A program made the translations under genes and the position numbers. Positions 1-9,848 of a stretch of 40,571 nt of DNA are shown one piece after another. Each line of letters begins with the position of its first letter. Within the stretch, counting starts at the first letter, position 1. The notes under the pieces were generated by a model. The model ran no database searches. It saw only the letters and a list, made by a program, of their open reading frames with translations, and had not been told where the DNA came from. The DNA lies in assembly GCF_009674765.1 (NCBI RefSeq), contig NZ_WKKF01000020.1:1-40571 (forward strand). The letters are read 5' to 3'. The stretch is from Metabacillus idriensis (GTDB lineage Bacteria > Bacillota > Bacilli > Bacillales > Bacillaceae).

Positions 1-65
1 CGACTTGCATGTATTAGGCACGCCGCCAGCGTTCGTCCTGAGCCAGGATCAAACTCTCCGAAGAA
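1..65 (-). rRNA. 16S ribosomal RNA, 5' end only
   Basis: The reverse complement contains the universal 16S start motif AGAGTTTGATCCTGGCTCAG followed by GACGAACGCTGGCGGC. The gene runs off the left window edge, so only about 65 nt are visible. The mature 5' end near position 65 is placed by analogy with Bacillus 16S, where about eight nucleotides precede AGAGTTTG. It is the first gene of an rRNA operon that follows lysS in the same orientation. Confidence 0.95.
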
Positions 66-127
66 AATTTGTGACTCAATTTGTTGCTGACTTAAAAATT
101 TAAAACGTTTGGTACACTTTTGGTTTT

Positions 128-145
128 GTTTAGTTTTCAAAGATC
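128..145 (-). promoter_or_regulatory. rrn leader boxA-like antitermination site
   Basis: In the transcribed strand the leader carries GATCTTTGAAAACTAAAC, which matches the TCTTTGAAAACT boxA-type sequence common in Bacillus rRNA leaders. It lies between the proximal promoter and the 16S 5' end, where Nus-factor antitermination sites are expected. Function is inferred from position and similarity. Confidence 0.6.
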
Positions 146-169
146 ATTTGCTTCAAGAGCAGCTTTATT

Positions 170-198
170 ATAATAACAAATTCGTTTTAATAAGTCAA
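170..198 (-). promoter_or_regulatory. rRNA operon promoter P2 (sigma-A)
   Basis: TTGACT (193-198) and TATTAT (170-175) are separated by exactly 17 bp and lie about 105 bp upstream of the 16S 5' end. The element is strong and near-consensus, as expected for the proximal rrn promoter. Confidence 0.85.
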
Positions 199-256
199 GC
201 ACTCTTTTCAACTTTTTGTTTTTCTGTTTGTCCGCTTTTTTGCGGCAACGTTTAAT

Positions 257-285
257 AATATATCACCGCTAACACTATTAAGCAA
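257..285 (-). promoter_or_regulatory. rRNA operon promoter P1 (sigma-A)
   Basis: TTGCTT (280-285) and TATATT (257-262) are separated by 17 bp. They lie just downstream of the lysS terminator and about 90 bp upstream of the second rrn promoter. Tandem P1/P2 is the usual Bacillus rrn arrangement. Confidence 0.75.
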
Positions 286-310
286 GCCTTTTTTACAAAA
301 AAATAAAATA

Positions 311-341
311 AAAAAACCTCCGTCTTCAAACGGAGGTTTTT
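311..341 (-). terminator. Rho-independent terminator of lysS
   Basis: The transcript contains CCTCCGTTTGAAGACGGAGG, an 8-bp stem with a four-base loop, followed by a run of seven T. It starts nine bases after the lysS stop and separates lysS from the rrn promoters. Confidence 0.9.
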
Positions 342-349
342 AACCTATA

Positions 350-1861
<1,512 letters not shown>

Positions 1862-1887
1862 CTATTCTATTAGTTACGAACGAAAGC

Positions 1888-1917
1888 AGAAAAACTGCCA
1901 GTTCAAACTGGCAGTTT
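1888..1917 (-). terminator. Terminator-like hairpin between dusB and lysS
   Basis: The transcribed strand has AACTGCCAG, a short loop and CTGGCAGTT followed by TTTTC. It begins about 25 bases after the dusB stop. It could end the folate operon transcript or act as a partial terminator that lets some read-through reach lysS. Confidence 0.75.
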
Positions 1918-1941
1918 GCAATCGCTGCGTTGAAAGACAGA

Positions 1942-2943
1942 TTATCCTGCCTGAATGCTGTTTTGTTGTTTTGCTTCTGCCTCTAGTGTGAACTCGTCAA
2001 GCAAGTTTACGAGCTCATCTCTTGTATCCATTGTATTAATGGCGTTTCTTACGATAGCGTTGCCTCGGATTCCTTTAAGGTACCATGCAGCATGCTTTCT
2101 CATTTCTCTGACAGCTACAGTTTCACCTTTTAACGCGATTAAGCGGTCCAAGTGAAGCTTGCAGACTTCCATTTTTTCACGTACTGACGGCTCACCGATC
2201 AATTCTCCAGTATCAAGATACTGAACTGTACGATAGATCATCCATGGGTTTCCAAGAGCCGCACGGCCGATCATGACGCCATCCACACCTGTTTCATCAA
2301 GCATTCTTTTTGCGTCTTGAGGAGTTTGAACATCGCCATTTCCGATAACAGGAATATTGACGGATTGTTTAACTTCTTTAATGATATCCCAATTTGCCGT
2401 TCCTTCATACATCTGAACTCTTGTACGGCCATGAAGCGCTACGGCTTTCCCGCCAGCTCTTTCAACTGCCTGAGCATTTCTGACAGCATAGATATGCTCG
2501 TCATCCCAGCCCATGCGCATTTTAACGGTAACTGGTTTTTCAACAGCGTCGACAACAGCAGAAACCATATCGTATATTTTGTCTGGATCGAGGAGCCATC
2601 TTGCACCCGCATCACATTTTGTGATTTTAGGTACAGGGCACCCCATATTAATATCGATAATATCTGCAGTCGTATTCTTCTCTACGAATTTAGCTGCTTC
2701 TACCAGTGTGTCTTTTTTCCCTCCGAAAATTTGAAGACTTAATGGTTTTTCGCGCTCATCGATATAAAGCATGCCCATCGTTTTTGCATTGTTATATAGA
2801 ATCGCTTTATCGCTTACCATTTCAGCACAGACGAGACCCGCTCCAAATTCTTTTACTGTCAGACGGAATGCAGAGTTGCAGACTCCAGCCATCGGTGCAA
2901 GAACAACACGGTTTTTCATTTGAATATCGCCTATTTTAAACAT
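1942..2943 (-). CDS. dusB: tRNA-dihydrouridine synthase B
   Basis: A flavin-dependent enzyme that reduces specific uridines in the tRNA D-loop region. The 333-residue protein begins with the Dus signature VLAPMAGVCNSAFR and contains the catalytic-cysteine motif INMGCPVPKI near residue 100. Flavin-binding TIM-barrel motifs follow, such as GNGDV and DGVMIGRAALGNPW. The AAAGGGGGG ribosome-binding site fills the short gap after yazB. It closes the operon that starts at pabB, as yacF/dusB does in B. subtilis. Confidence 0.95.
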   Translation of the reverse strand: MFKIGDIQMKNRVVLAPMAGVCNSAFRLTVKEFGAGLVCAEMVSDKAILYNNAKTMGMLYIDEREKPLSLQIFGGKKDTLVEAAKFVEKNTTADIIDINMGCPVPKITKCDAGARWLLDPDKIYDMVSAVVDAVEKPVTVKMRMGWDDEHIYAVRNAQAVERAGGKAVALHGRTRVQMYEGTANWDIIKEVKQSVNIPVIGNGDVQTPQDAKRMLDETGVDGVMIGRAALGNPWMIYRTVQYLDTGELIGEPSVREKMEVCKLHLDRLIALKGETVAVREMRKHAAWYLKGIRGNAIVRNAINTMDTRDELVNLLDEFTLEAEAKQQNSIQAG

Positions 2944-2959
2944 TGTTTGACCCCCCTTT

Positions 2960-3166
2960 CTAATCTCTTGGTGATAATTCTTCTATGGTGACATTCAGTG
3001 CGGCCGCTACTTCTTGTATCAACTGATCATTCGGCAGTCTGTTTCCCCGTTCAACTTCACCTAAAACAGACACGGAAATACCCAGATCTTTTGCAAAGCC
3101 TTCTTGAGTATATCCTTTTAGCTTTCGAAAAGCGCGAATACGTCTTCCCCATTTTTCTGCTTCCAT
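2960..3166 (-). CDS. yazB: Small XRE-family helix-turn-helix protein
   Basis: A 68-residue protein that is almost entirely one Cro/C1-type HTH domain (IRAFRKLKGYTQEGFAKDLG, then ISVSVLGEVERGN). Such proteins bind DNA; the target here is unknown. Its first 49 bases overlap the 3' end of folK in another frame, so its expression is probably tied to folK translation. B. subtilis has the same small gene between folK and dusB, which supports it being real despite the overlap. Confidence 0.88.
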   Translation of the reverse strand: MEAEKWGRRIRAFRKLKGYTQEGFAKDLGISVSVLGEVERGNRLPNDQLIQEVAAALNVTIEELSPRD

Positions 3167-3642
3167 ATTCGTACTCCTTTTTTATCTGTTAATTGATCTA
3201 TAATCAACGAAAGCGGCTGCTCGCTGTTTGGAATCCTTATATCTGGCTGTATCTCATAAAGCGGTATTAATACGAACGAACGTTCTAACATCCTTGGGTG
3301 AGGAATAATTAGGTGCTCTGTTTCAATATTTTCATGATTAAACAATAAAATGTCAAGGTCTAAAGTTCGCGGACCCCATTTTACTTCTCTTTTTCTCCCA
3401 AGCTCTTTTTCAATCTTCTGCATAACATCGAGCAGCTGAAACGCTGATAAATCTGTGCAGACGGAGAGCACCATGTTCAAAAATGCATCCTGATCTTCGT
3501 AGCCTACTGGATCTGTTTCATAAATAGAGGAAATATTTTCTACCTCTATGTCCGAATGCTCATTCAGGCATAGGATGGCATCTTTTAAATAACGCTCTCT
3601 GTCTCCAATATTAGATCCAAGTGCAAGATAGGCTTTGTTCAT
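3118..3642 (-). CDS. folK: 2-amino-4-hydroxy-6-hydroxymethyldihydropteridine pyrophosphokinase
   Basis: Transfers pyrophosphate from ATP to hydroxymethyldihydropterin, giving the substrate of dihydropteroate synthase. The 174-residue protein starts with the family signature AYLALGSNIGDRE and has GPRTLDLDILLF near residue 90 and the IPHPRMLERSFVLIPL motif after it. Its start codon overlaps the folB stop by four bases (ATGA), typical of translational coupling, and its 3' end runs into yazB. Length and motifs are normal. Confidence 0.96.
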   Translation of the reverse strand: MNKAYLALGSNIGDRERYLKDAILCLNEHSDIEVENISSIYETDPVGYEDQDAFLNMVLSVCTDLSAFQLLDVMQKIEKELGRKREVKWGPRTLDLDILLFNHENIETEHLIIPHPRMLERSFVLIPLYEIQPDIRIPNSEQPLSLIIDQLTDKKGVRIWKQKNGEDVFALFES

Positions 3643-4001
3643 TCGCGGCCTCTTCCTATTTCAACCGCAACGTGCTGATAATGTCCTGCGATTGGAGGGT
3701 CCGGCTTGTACAGTTTTACCGTGCAATGATTTACCTGCTGAAATTCCTTCAGCACTTTTTCAGCTATCTTTTCCGCTACAGATTCTACAAGCTTATAAGG
3801 CTTGCCTTCTGCGATGTCTTTACAGATGTTATAGAGAGAAGCATAGTTCACTGTATGCTGAAGATCATCCGTGCGCCCCGCTTCGCGCAAATCAATCTCA
3901 ACTGTGAGGTCTGCGCGGAAGCGCTGGCCGAGTTTTGTTTCTTCTGAGAATACCCCGTGATACCCGTAGAATTCCATGCCGCTTACAAAAATTTTATCCA
4001 T
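3639..4001 (-). CDS. folB: Dihydroneopterin aldolase
   Basis: Converts dihydroneopterin to hydroxymethyldihydropterin and glycolaldehyde in folate synthesis. I start it at ATG 3999-4001 (MDKIFVSGMEFYGYHGVF), giving 120 residues, the usual family size. The upstream in-frame ATG would add ten unrelated residues, and the AAAAGGGGC site is correctly spaced for the internal ATG. The family motif EFYGYHGVFSEE with its conserved Tyr and Glu is near the N-terminus. It overlaps the folP stop by eight bases and folK by four. Confidence 0.95.
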   Translation of the reverse strand: MDKIFVSGMEFYGYHGVFSEETKLGQRFRADLTVEIDLREAGRTDDLQHTVNYASLYNICKDIAEGKPYKLVESVAEKIAEKVLKEFQQVNHCTVKLYKPDPPIAGHYQHVAVEIGRGRE

Positions 4002-4851
4002 GAACAGCCGCCCCTTTTCCAAGCATCGCATCCATCATTTTAGCCATTCTTGCAATGCTCTGAACATCATGCACACGCACAATGCTGCATCCCTTTTCAA
4101 TGCCGAGGCACACTGTGGCGCCCGTTCCTTCCATTCTATCAGAAGGAGGCAGATCAAGAATGCGGCCAATGAAGGTTTTTCTTGATGTTCCCAGAAGAAC
4201 CGGATAGCCAAGCTGCGAAAATGTTTCAAGGTTTCTCATGACAACAAGATTATCCTCCATTGTCTTTGCAAAACCTATACCCGGATCTAAGATAATCTTA
4301 TCATCCTGAACACCGGCCCGCTTGACAATTTCTACACTTTCATTAAGATCGGCAATCATATCAGAAATCAGGCTGCCGTAATTTCGCTCTTGCCGATTGT
4401 GCATTAAAACAATTGGGACATTGTACTTGGCCGCTACAGCAGCCATATTTGGATCTGCTTTTGCTCCCCAAACATCGTTGATGATAGTTGCTCCTGCCAG
4501 GATGGCCTGTTCAGCGACATCTGCTTTATACGTATCGATAGATATTGGCACATTGATGGCCTTAGAAAGTTTTTCAATGATCGGAACCACTCTTTTAATC
4601 TCTTCAGCAGCATCAACATACTCCGCCCCTGGACGTGTGGATTCACCGCCAACATCAATGATATCCGCCCCATCAGCAATCATCTCTTCTGCATGCGCTA
4701 GTGCAGCATCTATATGATTAAATCTTCCTCCATCAGAGAAAGAGTCCGGAGTAAGATTTAAGATCCCCATGATAAAGGTTTTCTCGCTGAGGTTTAATCT
4801 ATAAGGGCCGCATGATAATTCTCTTTTATTATCCAACAAGATCGTGTCCAT
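3994..4851 (-). CDS. folP: Dihydropteroate synthase
   Basis: Joins p-aminobenzoate to hydroxymethyldihydropterin pyrophosphate; this is the target of sulfonamides (called sul in B. subtilis). The 285-residue TIM barrel shows both family signatures: MGILNLTPDSFSDGG (about residue 28) and DIIDVGGESTRPGA (about residue 62). The pterin-site Asp (DPGIGFAKT) and Lys/Arg segment (GTSRKTFIG) are also present. It sits between pabC, which finishes PABA, and folB/folK, which supply the pterin, so one operon makes both substrates. Confidence 0.96.
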   Translation of the reverse strand: MDTILLDNKRELSCGPYRLNLSEKTFIMGILNLTPDSFSDGGRFNHIDAALAHAEEMIADGADIIDVGGESTRPGAEYVDAAEEIKRVVPIIEKLSKAINVPISIDTYKADVAEQAILAGATIINDVWGAKADPNMAAVAAKYNVPIVLMHNRQERNYGSLISDMIADLNESVEIVKRAGVQDDKIILDPGIGFAKTMEDNLVVMRNLETFSQLGYPVLLGTSRKTFIGRILDLPPSDRMEGTGATVCLGIEKGCSIVRVHDVQSIARMAKMMDAMLGKGAAVHG

Positions 4852-4866
4852 CTTCTCATCAATCCT

Positions 4867-5730
4867 TTACAGCTCAAATCTGCTTTTCAGCAGCATTGCA
4901 TTTTGCTTATACTTCTTCTGTAGTGTTTGCGTAATTTCACCTTTTTTCCCTAAAAAAGATTGGGAACCAATTTCTTTTAAAGGAATGATCTCCTGAACAG
5001 AATTGACCGCAAATACCTCATCAGCCTTCAGCAGCTCTTCTGCCAAATAGAAACCTTCTTCCACCTGAACACTGTTTGTTTCTAAACAGCGAATAACAAA
5101 CTGGCGGGTAATCCCATTTAAAATCCCAGTATCAATTGCAGGGGTATAGACGATTTGGTCTTTTGCCCAAAAAAGATTTGATACAATCCCCTCTGCCACA
5201 AAACCTTCTTTCGTTAAAAAAATGCCTTCAATTGATGGTTCATTGCCGATTTCATGCTTGGCTAAAACATTATTAAGATAATGATGCGACTTCAGGCGCT
5301 GCTCTCCCTCAGGGGTGTTTCGGGGCAGTGATAAGATGCGCCCGCACTTGTCAAAGTCCTCAGGCATTTCAGGCAGCTTCCTCATAAAGAGCATCACAGT
5401 AGGCTCCATATATTCCATTGCACCAAAGGCAAGCCCGCCGGCGCCAGCTGAAACATTTAAACGAACTGAAACGTCCTCGTTCTCCAGCTGATTCAGGACA
5501 AGCAGTTTCTGAATCACTTCCTCAATTTGCAGACCGGACAGATCTAAGTGGATATGAAGCTCTTCCAGGGCACCCCGGAGACGGTGCAAATGATCCTCCA
5601 GCAAAAAAGGGTGCCCCTTATACAGCCTGAATGTTTCAAATGCCCCTAATCCATACAGAAATCCATGATCAAAAGGAGAGATTTTCGCATCCTCAGCTTT
5701 TACATAACCTGAATTAAGGTAAATATACAT
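4867..5730 (-). CDS. pabC: 4-amino-4-deoxychorismate lyase
   Basis: A PLP-dependent fold-type IV enzyme that releases pyruvate from aminodeoxychorismate to give p-aminobenzoate. The 287-residue protein opens with the family's early motif around DHGFLYGLGAFETFR and has the PLP lysine region at LKSHHYLNNVLAKHE. It also shows the EGIVSNLFW and GITRQFVIRCL segments shared with branched-chain aminotransferases. The gap to pabA is four bases and the Shine-Dalgarno is weak, so translation is probably coupled to pabA. D-amino-acid aminotransferase activity cannot be excluded by sequence, but the operon settles the role. Confidence 0.93.
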   Translation of the reverse strand: MYIYLNSGYVKAEDAKISPFDHGFLYGLGAFETFRLYKGHPFLLEDHLHRLRGALEELHIHLDLSGLQIEEVIQKLLVLNQLENEDVSVRLNVSAGAGGLAFGAMEYMEPTVMLFMRKLPEMPEDFDKCGRILSLPRNTPEGEQRLKSHHYLNNVLAKHEIGNEPSIEGIFLTKEGFVAEGIVSNLFWAKDQIVYTPAIDTGILNGITRQFVIRCLETNSVQVEEGFYLAEELLKADEVFAVNSVQEIIPLKEIGSQSFLGKKGEITQTLQKKYKQNAMLLKSRFEL

Positions 5731-5734
5731 ATCG

Positions 5735-6322
5735 TTAAACCAGTTTTTTGGACGGCTGGTAAGTTTTGATGAAATTGCCGAGTAAATGTTTCCCGAAAGA
5801 AGTCATAATCGATTCAGGATGAAATTGCACCCCTTCAATCGGAAGAGTTTTATGACGAATCGCCATAATTTCAGCTTCATCTGTCCAAGCTGTAATCTCA
5901 AAACACTCAGGCAATGTTTCTCTTTTCACAATTAAGGAATGATAGCGAGTTGCGGTAAATGGATTTTCAATATCCTGAAAAACCGTTTTTCCATCATGAT
6001 GCATCTCTGATGTTTTTCCGTGCATTAGCCGTTCAGCACGGACGACATCACCGCCAAATACCTGGGCAATGGATTGATGCCCAAGGCAAACACCAAAGAT
6101 AGGGATTTTCCCTGCAAAGCGTTCGATTGCCGCAAGACTGATTCCCGCTTCGTTAGGACTGCACGGCCCTGGCGAAATCATCAGGAAATCGGGAGCAAGC
6201 TCTTCAATTTCATCCAAAGTGATTTCATCGTTCCTGCGGACAAGCAGTTCCTCACCAAGTTCTCCTAAATACTGCACTAAATTAAACGTAAATGAATCAT
6301 AATTATCAATCATTAAAATCAT
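5735..6322 (-). CDS. pabA: Glutamine amidotransferase subunit shared by PABA and anthranilate synthases
   Basis: Hydrolyses glutamine to supply ammonia to PabB and, in B. subtilis, also to TrpE (where the gene is called trpG). The 195-residue class I amidotransferase has the oxyanion motif SPGPCSP, the nucleophile elbow GVCLGHQS with its catalytic Cys, and the QFHPESIMT segment holding the His-Glu pair. It overlaps the end of pabB by four bases (ATGA). A run of spaced GAG-like triplets upstream may be a TRAP site, as at this gene in B. subtilis. Confidence 0.96.
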   Translation of the reverse strand: MILMIDNYDSFTFNLVQYLGELGEELLVRRNDEITLDEIEELAPDFLMISPGPCSPNEAGISLAAIERFAGKIPIFGVCLGHQSIAQVFGGDVVRAERLMHGKTSEMHHDGKTVFQDIENPFTATRYHSLIVKRETLPECFEITAWTDEAEIMAIRHKTLPIEGVQFHPESIMTSFGKHLLGNFIKTYQPSKKLV

Positions 6323-7752
6323 CTTTCTCTCACCTCTGCTGTCATATTCTCTTCTTCACTCAGCTCTTTTGCTCTCAGTAAGGCCTGTGCCTTTTTCAAT
6401 GACTCTTTGTATTCATGCTTTGGATTTGAATCAATGACGATCCCCGCTCCTGACTGGATGTAGGCATGTCCATCCTTTGCAAGCAGTGTGCGGATGACAA
6501 TGTTCAGCTCCATATCACCATTATATCCAATCCAGCCGATTGATCCCGTATATATGCCTCTACGTGATGGTTCCAGCTCTTCAATGATTTCCATCGTTCT
6601 AATTTTCGGCGCCCCTGTTATCGTGCCGCCAGGAAAAACACCTTTAAAAACGTCGATATAGTCTTTGCCCTCAGCTAATGTTCCTTGGACATTTGAAACA
6701 ATATGCATGACGTGCGAATACTTTTCAATGACCATGAACTCATTTACTTCAACCGTTCCGTATTTGCACACCCGGCCTAAATCATTTCTCTCGAGATCGA
6801 CGAGCATAACGTGCTCTGCCCGTTCCTTCTCATTTTCAATCAGTTCATTTGCAAGCTTTGTATCTTCTTCTTCATTTTCCCCTCTGGATCTGGTTCCTGC
6901 AATGGGGCGCGTGCTTGCCTTTTCTCCATCAATTTTCACTAAAAGCTCTGGAGATCCGCTGACAATCTGGAAATCCTTTAATTCAAGATAGGCCATATAA
7001 GGAGAAGGGTTTAATTCTCTTAGGGTTTCATATACTTTAAGCGGATGGACTCCGAGTGGCTGCGTTTGCCTTACGGATAAGTTCACTTGAAAAACATCGC
7101 CGCTCTCAATATATTCTTTGATTTTCTCTACCGCTTCCATAAATGATTCTTTAGTAAAAGCACCCTTTAAAGCATCCGTTCCAGGCTCAGCGGCCGGTTT
7201 ATGAATAAACGGCTCAGCGGGCTCCTCAGTCCACCTGTGTTCCATTTCAGCAAGACGCTTCTTCGCCTCTTCTACTTCATTATCCGCAGGGTAATGGGTA
7301 ATGAACCAAACTTCACGCTTTTGGTGATCATAAACAGCAAGGTCATCAAACAGCAGGAAAAACAAATCAGGTGTATCAAGATCATCTTCTGAATGCCGAT
7401 CCAGCTTTTCGAAATATCTTACACAATCGTAGCTGAAAAAGCCAATGGCTCCTCCCTGAAAATCGGGAAGCTCTTCATCTTTTACAGATTTATAAGCAGA
7501 AAACCAATCTCTGAATACATCGAGCAGATTCCCTTTCCGTTCTTCTGCAGAATCTTTCACTTCTATGTTTAAAACAGAATCTTTCCCTCGTACTATCGCC
7601 GCAGGCTTAAGTCCTGCGATGCTGTACCGTCCGCCTCTGCCGCTCTCTAAAAAAGCATGATACTCCTCATGTTTTGATAGATGCTGATATTGTTTAAAGA
7701 AATCAAGATTGTATGCCGTTTTTTTTGCGAGCGGCTTTCTCTCAAGATGCAT
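6319..7752 (-). CDS. pabB: Aminodeoxychorismate synthase component I
   Basis: Converts chorismate to aminodeoxychorismate using ammonia from PabA. The 477-residue protein has an N-terminal TrpE-like domain and a C-terminal chorismate-binding domain with [10 protein letters not shown] (about 280-290), [12 protein letters not shown] and [16 protein letters not shown]. The motif is PIAGT, lacking the lysine of the E. coli PabB PIKGT motif; as I remember it, B. subtilis PabB is also PIAGT. The start at 7750-7752 has AAAGGAG at 7762-7768. It is the first gene of the folate operon; I see a possible TAAAAT -10 upstream but no convincing -35. Confidence 0.93.
   Translation of the reverse strand: MHLERKPLAKKTAYNLDFFKQYQHLSKHEEYHAFLESGRGGRYSIAGLKPAAIVRGKDSVLNIEVKDSAEERKGNLLDVFRDWFSAYKSVKDEELPDFQGGAIGFFSYDCVRYFEKLDRHSEDDLDTPDLFFLLFDDLAVYDHQKREVWFITHYPADNEVEEAKKRLAEMEHRWTEEPAEPFIHKPAAEPGTDALKGAFTKESFMEAVEKIKEYIESGDVFQVNLSVRQTQPLGVHPLKVYETLRELNPSPYMAYLELKDFQIVSGSPELLVKIDGEKASTRPIAGTRSRGENEEEDTKLANELIENEKERAEHVMLVDLERNDLGRVCKYGTVEVNEFMVIEKYSHVMHIVSNVQGTLAEGKDYIDVFKGVFPGGTITGAPKIRTMEIIEELEPSRRGIYTGSIGWIGYNGDMELNIVIRTLLAKDGHAYIQSGAGIVIDSNPKHEYKESLKKAQALLRAKELSEEENMTAEVRER
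6323..6376 (-). promoter_or_regulatory. Possible TRAP-binding site overlapping the pabA ribosome-binding site
   Basis: Just before the pabA start the mRNA carries nine NAG triplets (GAG, GAG, GAG, AAG, GAG, CAG, GAG, GAG, AAG), mostly separated by two or three bases, covering the Shine-Dalgarno. In B. subtilis the tryptophan-activated TRAP protein blocks trpG (pabA) translation by binding such a row of nine triplets. The triplets also encode the Glu-rich end of PabB, so some are there for coding reasons. The site needs an mtrB gene elsewhere to be real. Confidence 0.5.
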
Positions 7753-7849
7753 CTGGACCCTCTCCTTTAAAACTCATACTTTCATTTTACCTAAAACACA
7801 AGAAGATTACATGATGAAAATATTGAAAGGAGAGGAAACTGAACGGCAA

Positions 7850-7876
7850 TAAAGAAAAAACAGCCCGGGGGCTGTT
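7850..7876 (-). terminator. Rho-independent terminator of cysK
   Basis: The transcript has AACAGCC, a CCCG-like loop and GGCTGTT followed by a T-rich run. It begins eight bases after the cysK stop and isolates cysK from pabB. Confidence 0.9.
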
Positions 7877-7883
7877 TTTATTT

Positions 7884-8807
7884 TTAATCAAATTGATAAA
7901 GAGGAGTGCTTAAGTATCTTTCACCGTTGCTTGGAATAATGGCCAGCACTTTTTTGCCTTTGCCTAATTCTTTCGCAACTTGCAATGCCGCTTTAATGGC
8001 TGCACCTGAAGAAATTCCTCCAAGCAAGCCTTCTTCTTTAGCAGCTTGGCGGGCAACCTCAAATGCTTCTTCATTTTTAACGGTAATGACTCCGTCGTAA
8101 ATGTCTGTTTTCAAGATTTCAGGGACAAATCCTGCGCCGATGCCCTGAATTTTATGAGGACCTGGTTTACCGCCAGACAATACTGGTGAGTCTGAAGGCT
8201 CAACTGCATAGATCTTAATATCCGGATAAGCTTCTTTCAGCACTTCGCCTGCCCCAGTGATTGTACCTCCAGTTCCGATACCTGCAATAAATGCATCAAG
8301 CTGATCGCCCATTTGGCTCACAATTTCAGGACCTGTTGTTCTGCGGTGAACGTCTGGATTTGCTTCATTTTTAAATTGCTGAGGCATGAAGTAGCCATGT
8401 TCTTTAGAAAGCTCTTCAGCTTTTCGAATGGCTCCGCCCATTCCTTCAGGACCTGGTGTGAGCACAAGCTCAGCTCCATATGCTCTTAAAAGATTACGGC
8501 GCTCCATACTCATTGTCTCAGGCATAACCAAGATTGCCTTAATGCCTTTGGCAGCAGCAACCATCGCTAAGCCAATTCCCGTATTGCCGCTTGTCGGCTC
8601 AATAATCGTATCTCCTGATTTAAGCAGACCCTTTTCTTCAGCTGCCTCAATCATCGCCAGTGCAATCCGGTCTTTTACACTGCTGCCCGGATTCATGAAC
8701 TCAAGCTTCAAATAAACATCAGCACTATTCTCTTCTACGATTCGATTTAACTTCACTATCGGTGTTTCCCCAATCAGTTCGTGTATAGAATTTGCTACAC
8801 GCGTCAA
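7884..8807 (-). CDS. cysK: Cysteine synthase (O-acetylserine sulfhydrylase)
   Basis: A PLP enzyme making cysteine from O-acetylserine and sulfide. I start it at TTG 8805-8807 (307 residues, beginning [13 protein letters not shown]) because AGGTGG is correctly spaced for it. The upstream in-frame GTG lies inside that ribosome-binding site. PLP Lys is near residue 45 in [11 protein letters not shown]; the phosphate loop [11 protein letters not shown], the substrate loop [16 protein letters not shown] and the C-terminal [15 protein letters not shown] are all present. It has its own promoter and terminator. In B. subtilis it is under CymR control; I saw no clear CymR site. Confidence 0.96.
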   Translation of the reverse strand: MTRVANSIHELIGETPIVKLNRIVEENSADVYLKLEFMNPGSSVKDRIALAMIEAAEEKGLLKSGDTIIEPTSGNTGIGLAMVAAAKGIKAILVMPETMSMERRNLLRAYGAELVLTPGPEGMGGAIRKAEELSKEHGYFMPQQFKNEANPDVHRRTTGPEIVSQMGDQLDAFIAGIGTGGTITGAGEVLKEAYPDIKIYAVEPSDSPVLSGGKPGPHKIQGIGAGFVPEILKTDIYDGVITVKNEEAFEVARQAAKEEGLLGGISSGAAIKAALQVAKELGKGKKVLAIIPSNGERYLSTPLYQFD

Positions 8808-8851
8808 TCTGACCACCTCTATTTCCGAGTATTTTTATTGGCTTTAAAAAG

Positions 8852-8881
8852 AATGTACCAAAACCCAGTCTGAATTGTCAA
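8852..8881 (-). promoter_or_regulatory. cysK promoter (sigma-A)
   Basis: TTGACA (8876-8881) and TACATT (8852-8857) are separated by 18 bp. They sit about 45 bp upstream of the TTG start, just after the yacD stop. Confidence 0.8.
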
Positions 8882-8913
8882 TCTTTTCTTACTTCTCGAA
8901 TAGGACAAACTGC

Positions 8914-9825
8914 TTATTCTTTAGAGGCATTGTCTCCATAAAACCACGTAACCCCCGCCTCTTCCCACAACGGTTTAACAGATACCGCAGATTCCATTTG
9001 TTCTAGTGCAATCTGCCTTCTCATTTGGTTTTTCACATCTTCGTATGAATACTGGACTCCATCAAGCTTTTCTTTTAATAAAAGGACAGAATAGCCAAGA
9101 TCACTTTTAATCGGCTTACTCCACTCATCAACCTTCAGCTTCTCAGCCTCTACAACATATTGCGAGGGAAGATAATCATTATTCTCTGACACAAATCCAA
9201 GATCTCCGCCCTCATTTGCAGTGAATTCATCTATTGATTTTTCAGAGGCCAGCGCTTCAAAGCTTGAGCCGCCTTTTAGTTCTTCTATCACTTTTAAAGC
9301 ATCTTTCTCTGTCTTCGTTACAATATGGAATAAGTGATACGAATCCTCAATGGAATACAGGTCTTTGTTGGAGTCATAATAGGCTTTTAATTCCTTATCA
9401 GATATTTCAACATCCTTTGTTAACAATTCTTCCAGCAGAATGCTGTACCTGATTTGTTCGCGCAGTTCTTTAGTATCTGTAAGATGTTCATTGTCAAGCG
9501 AGTTGTACATGGATTTGTATATCGTAAGCTCGCGGTCAAGTTCTTCTTCCGGGATCTTGATGCTGTGCTTTTCAGCAAGCTCCTCAACTACTGTAAAATT
9601 AATCATCTCTTCAAGGGTTTCTTTTCCGAAACGCTCTTCAAGCTCAGCCATCCAGTCTTCCCTGGTAATTTCTTTTTTTCCGACCACAGCAATTGACTCA
9701 GATTCCTGGTTTTTACCAGAAACAACAGCTGCCATACTGTCATCTTTAGATAAGAAATACGCCAAGGTAAAACAATTAATGATGACAAGACCGAAAATGA
9801 TTGGCCATACTGTTTTTCCACTCAT
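8914..9825 (-). CDS. yacD: PrsA-like membrane-anchored peptidyl-prolyl isomerase
   Basis: Probably an extracytoplasmic foldase or chaperone. The 303-residue protein has an N-terminal membrane anchor (about residues 6-25, VWPIIFGLVIINCFTLAYFL) with no lipobox cysteine, unlike PrsA. A SurA-like helical segment follows, then a parvulin-type domain (about 160-255) with HLFHIVTKTEKDA, GGDLGFVSE and KSDLGYSVLLLKEK. Start ATG 9823-9825 has GGAG upstream. It lies 23 bases after hslO in an apparent coaX-hslO-yacD operon. Substrates are unknown. Confidence 0.88.
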   Translation of the reverse strand: MSGKTVWPIIFGLVIINCFTLAYFLSKDDSMAAVVSGKNQESESIAVVGKKEITREDWMAELEERFGKETLEEMINFTVVEELAEKHSIKIPEEELDRELTIYKSMYNSLDNEHLTDTKELREQIRYSILLEELLTKDVEISDKELKAYYDSNKDLYSIEDSYHLFHIVTKTEKDALKVIEELKGGSSFEALASEKSIDEFTANEGGDLGFVSENNDYLPSQYVVEAEKLKVDEWSKPIKSDLGYSVLLLKEKLDGVQYSYEDVKNQMRRQIALEQMESAVSVKPLWEEAGVTWFYGDNASKE

Positions 9826-9848
9826 TTCTCCATCTCCTGTTTCATTGT

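Noticed and set aside
8817-8913. CymR operator or S-box riboswitch upstream of cysK
   Set aside because: The 97-bp space is too short for an S-box and I could not recognise a convincing CymR motif.
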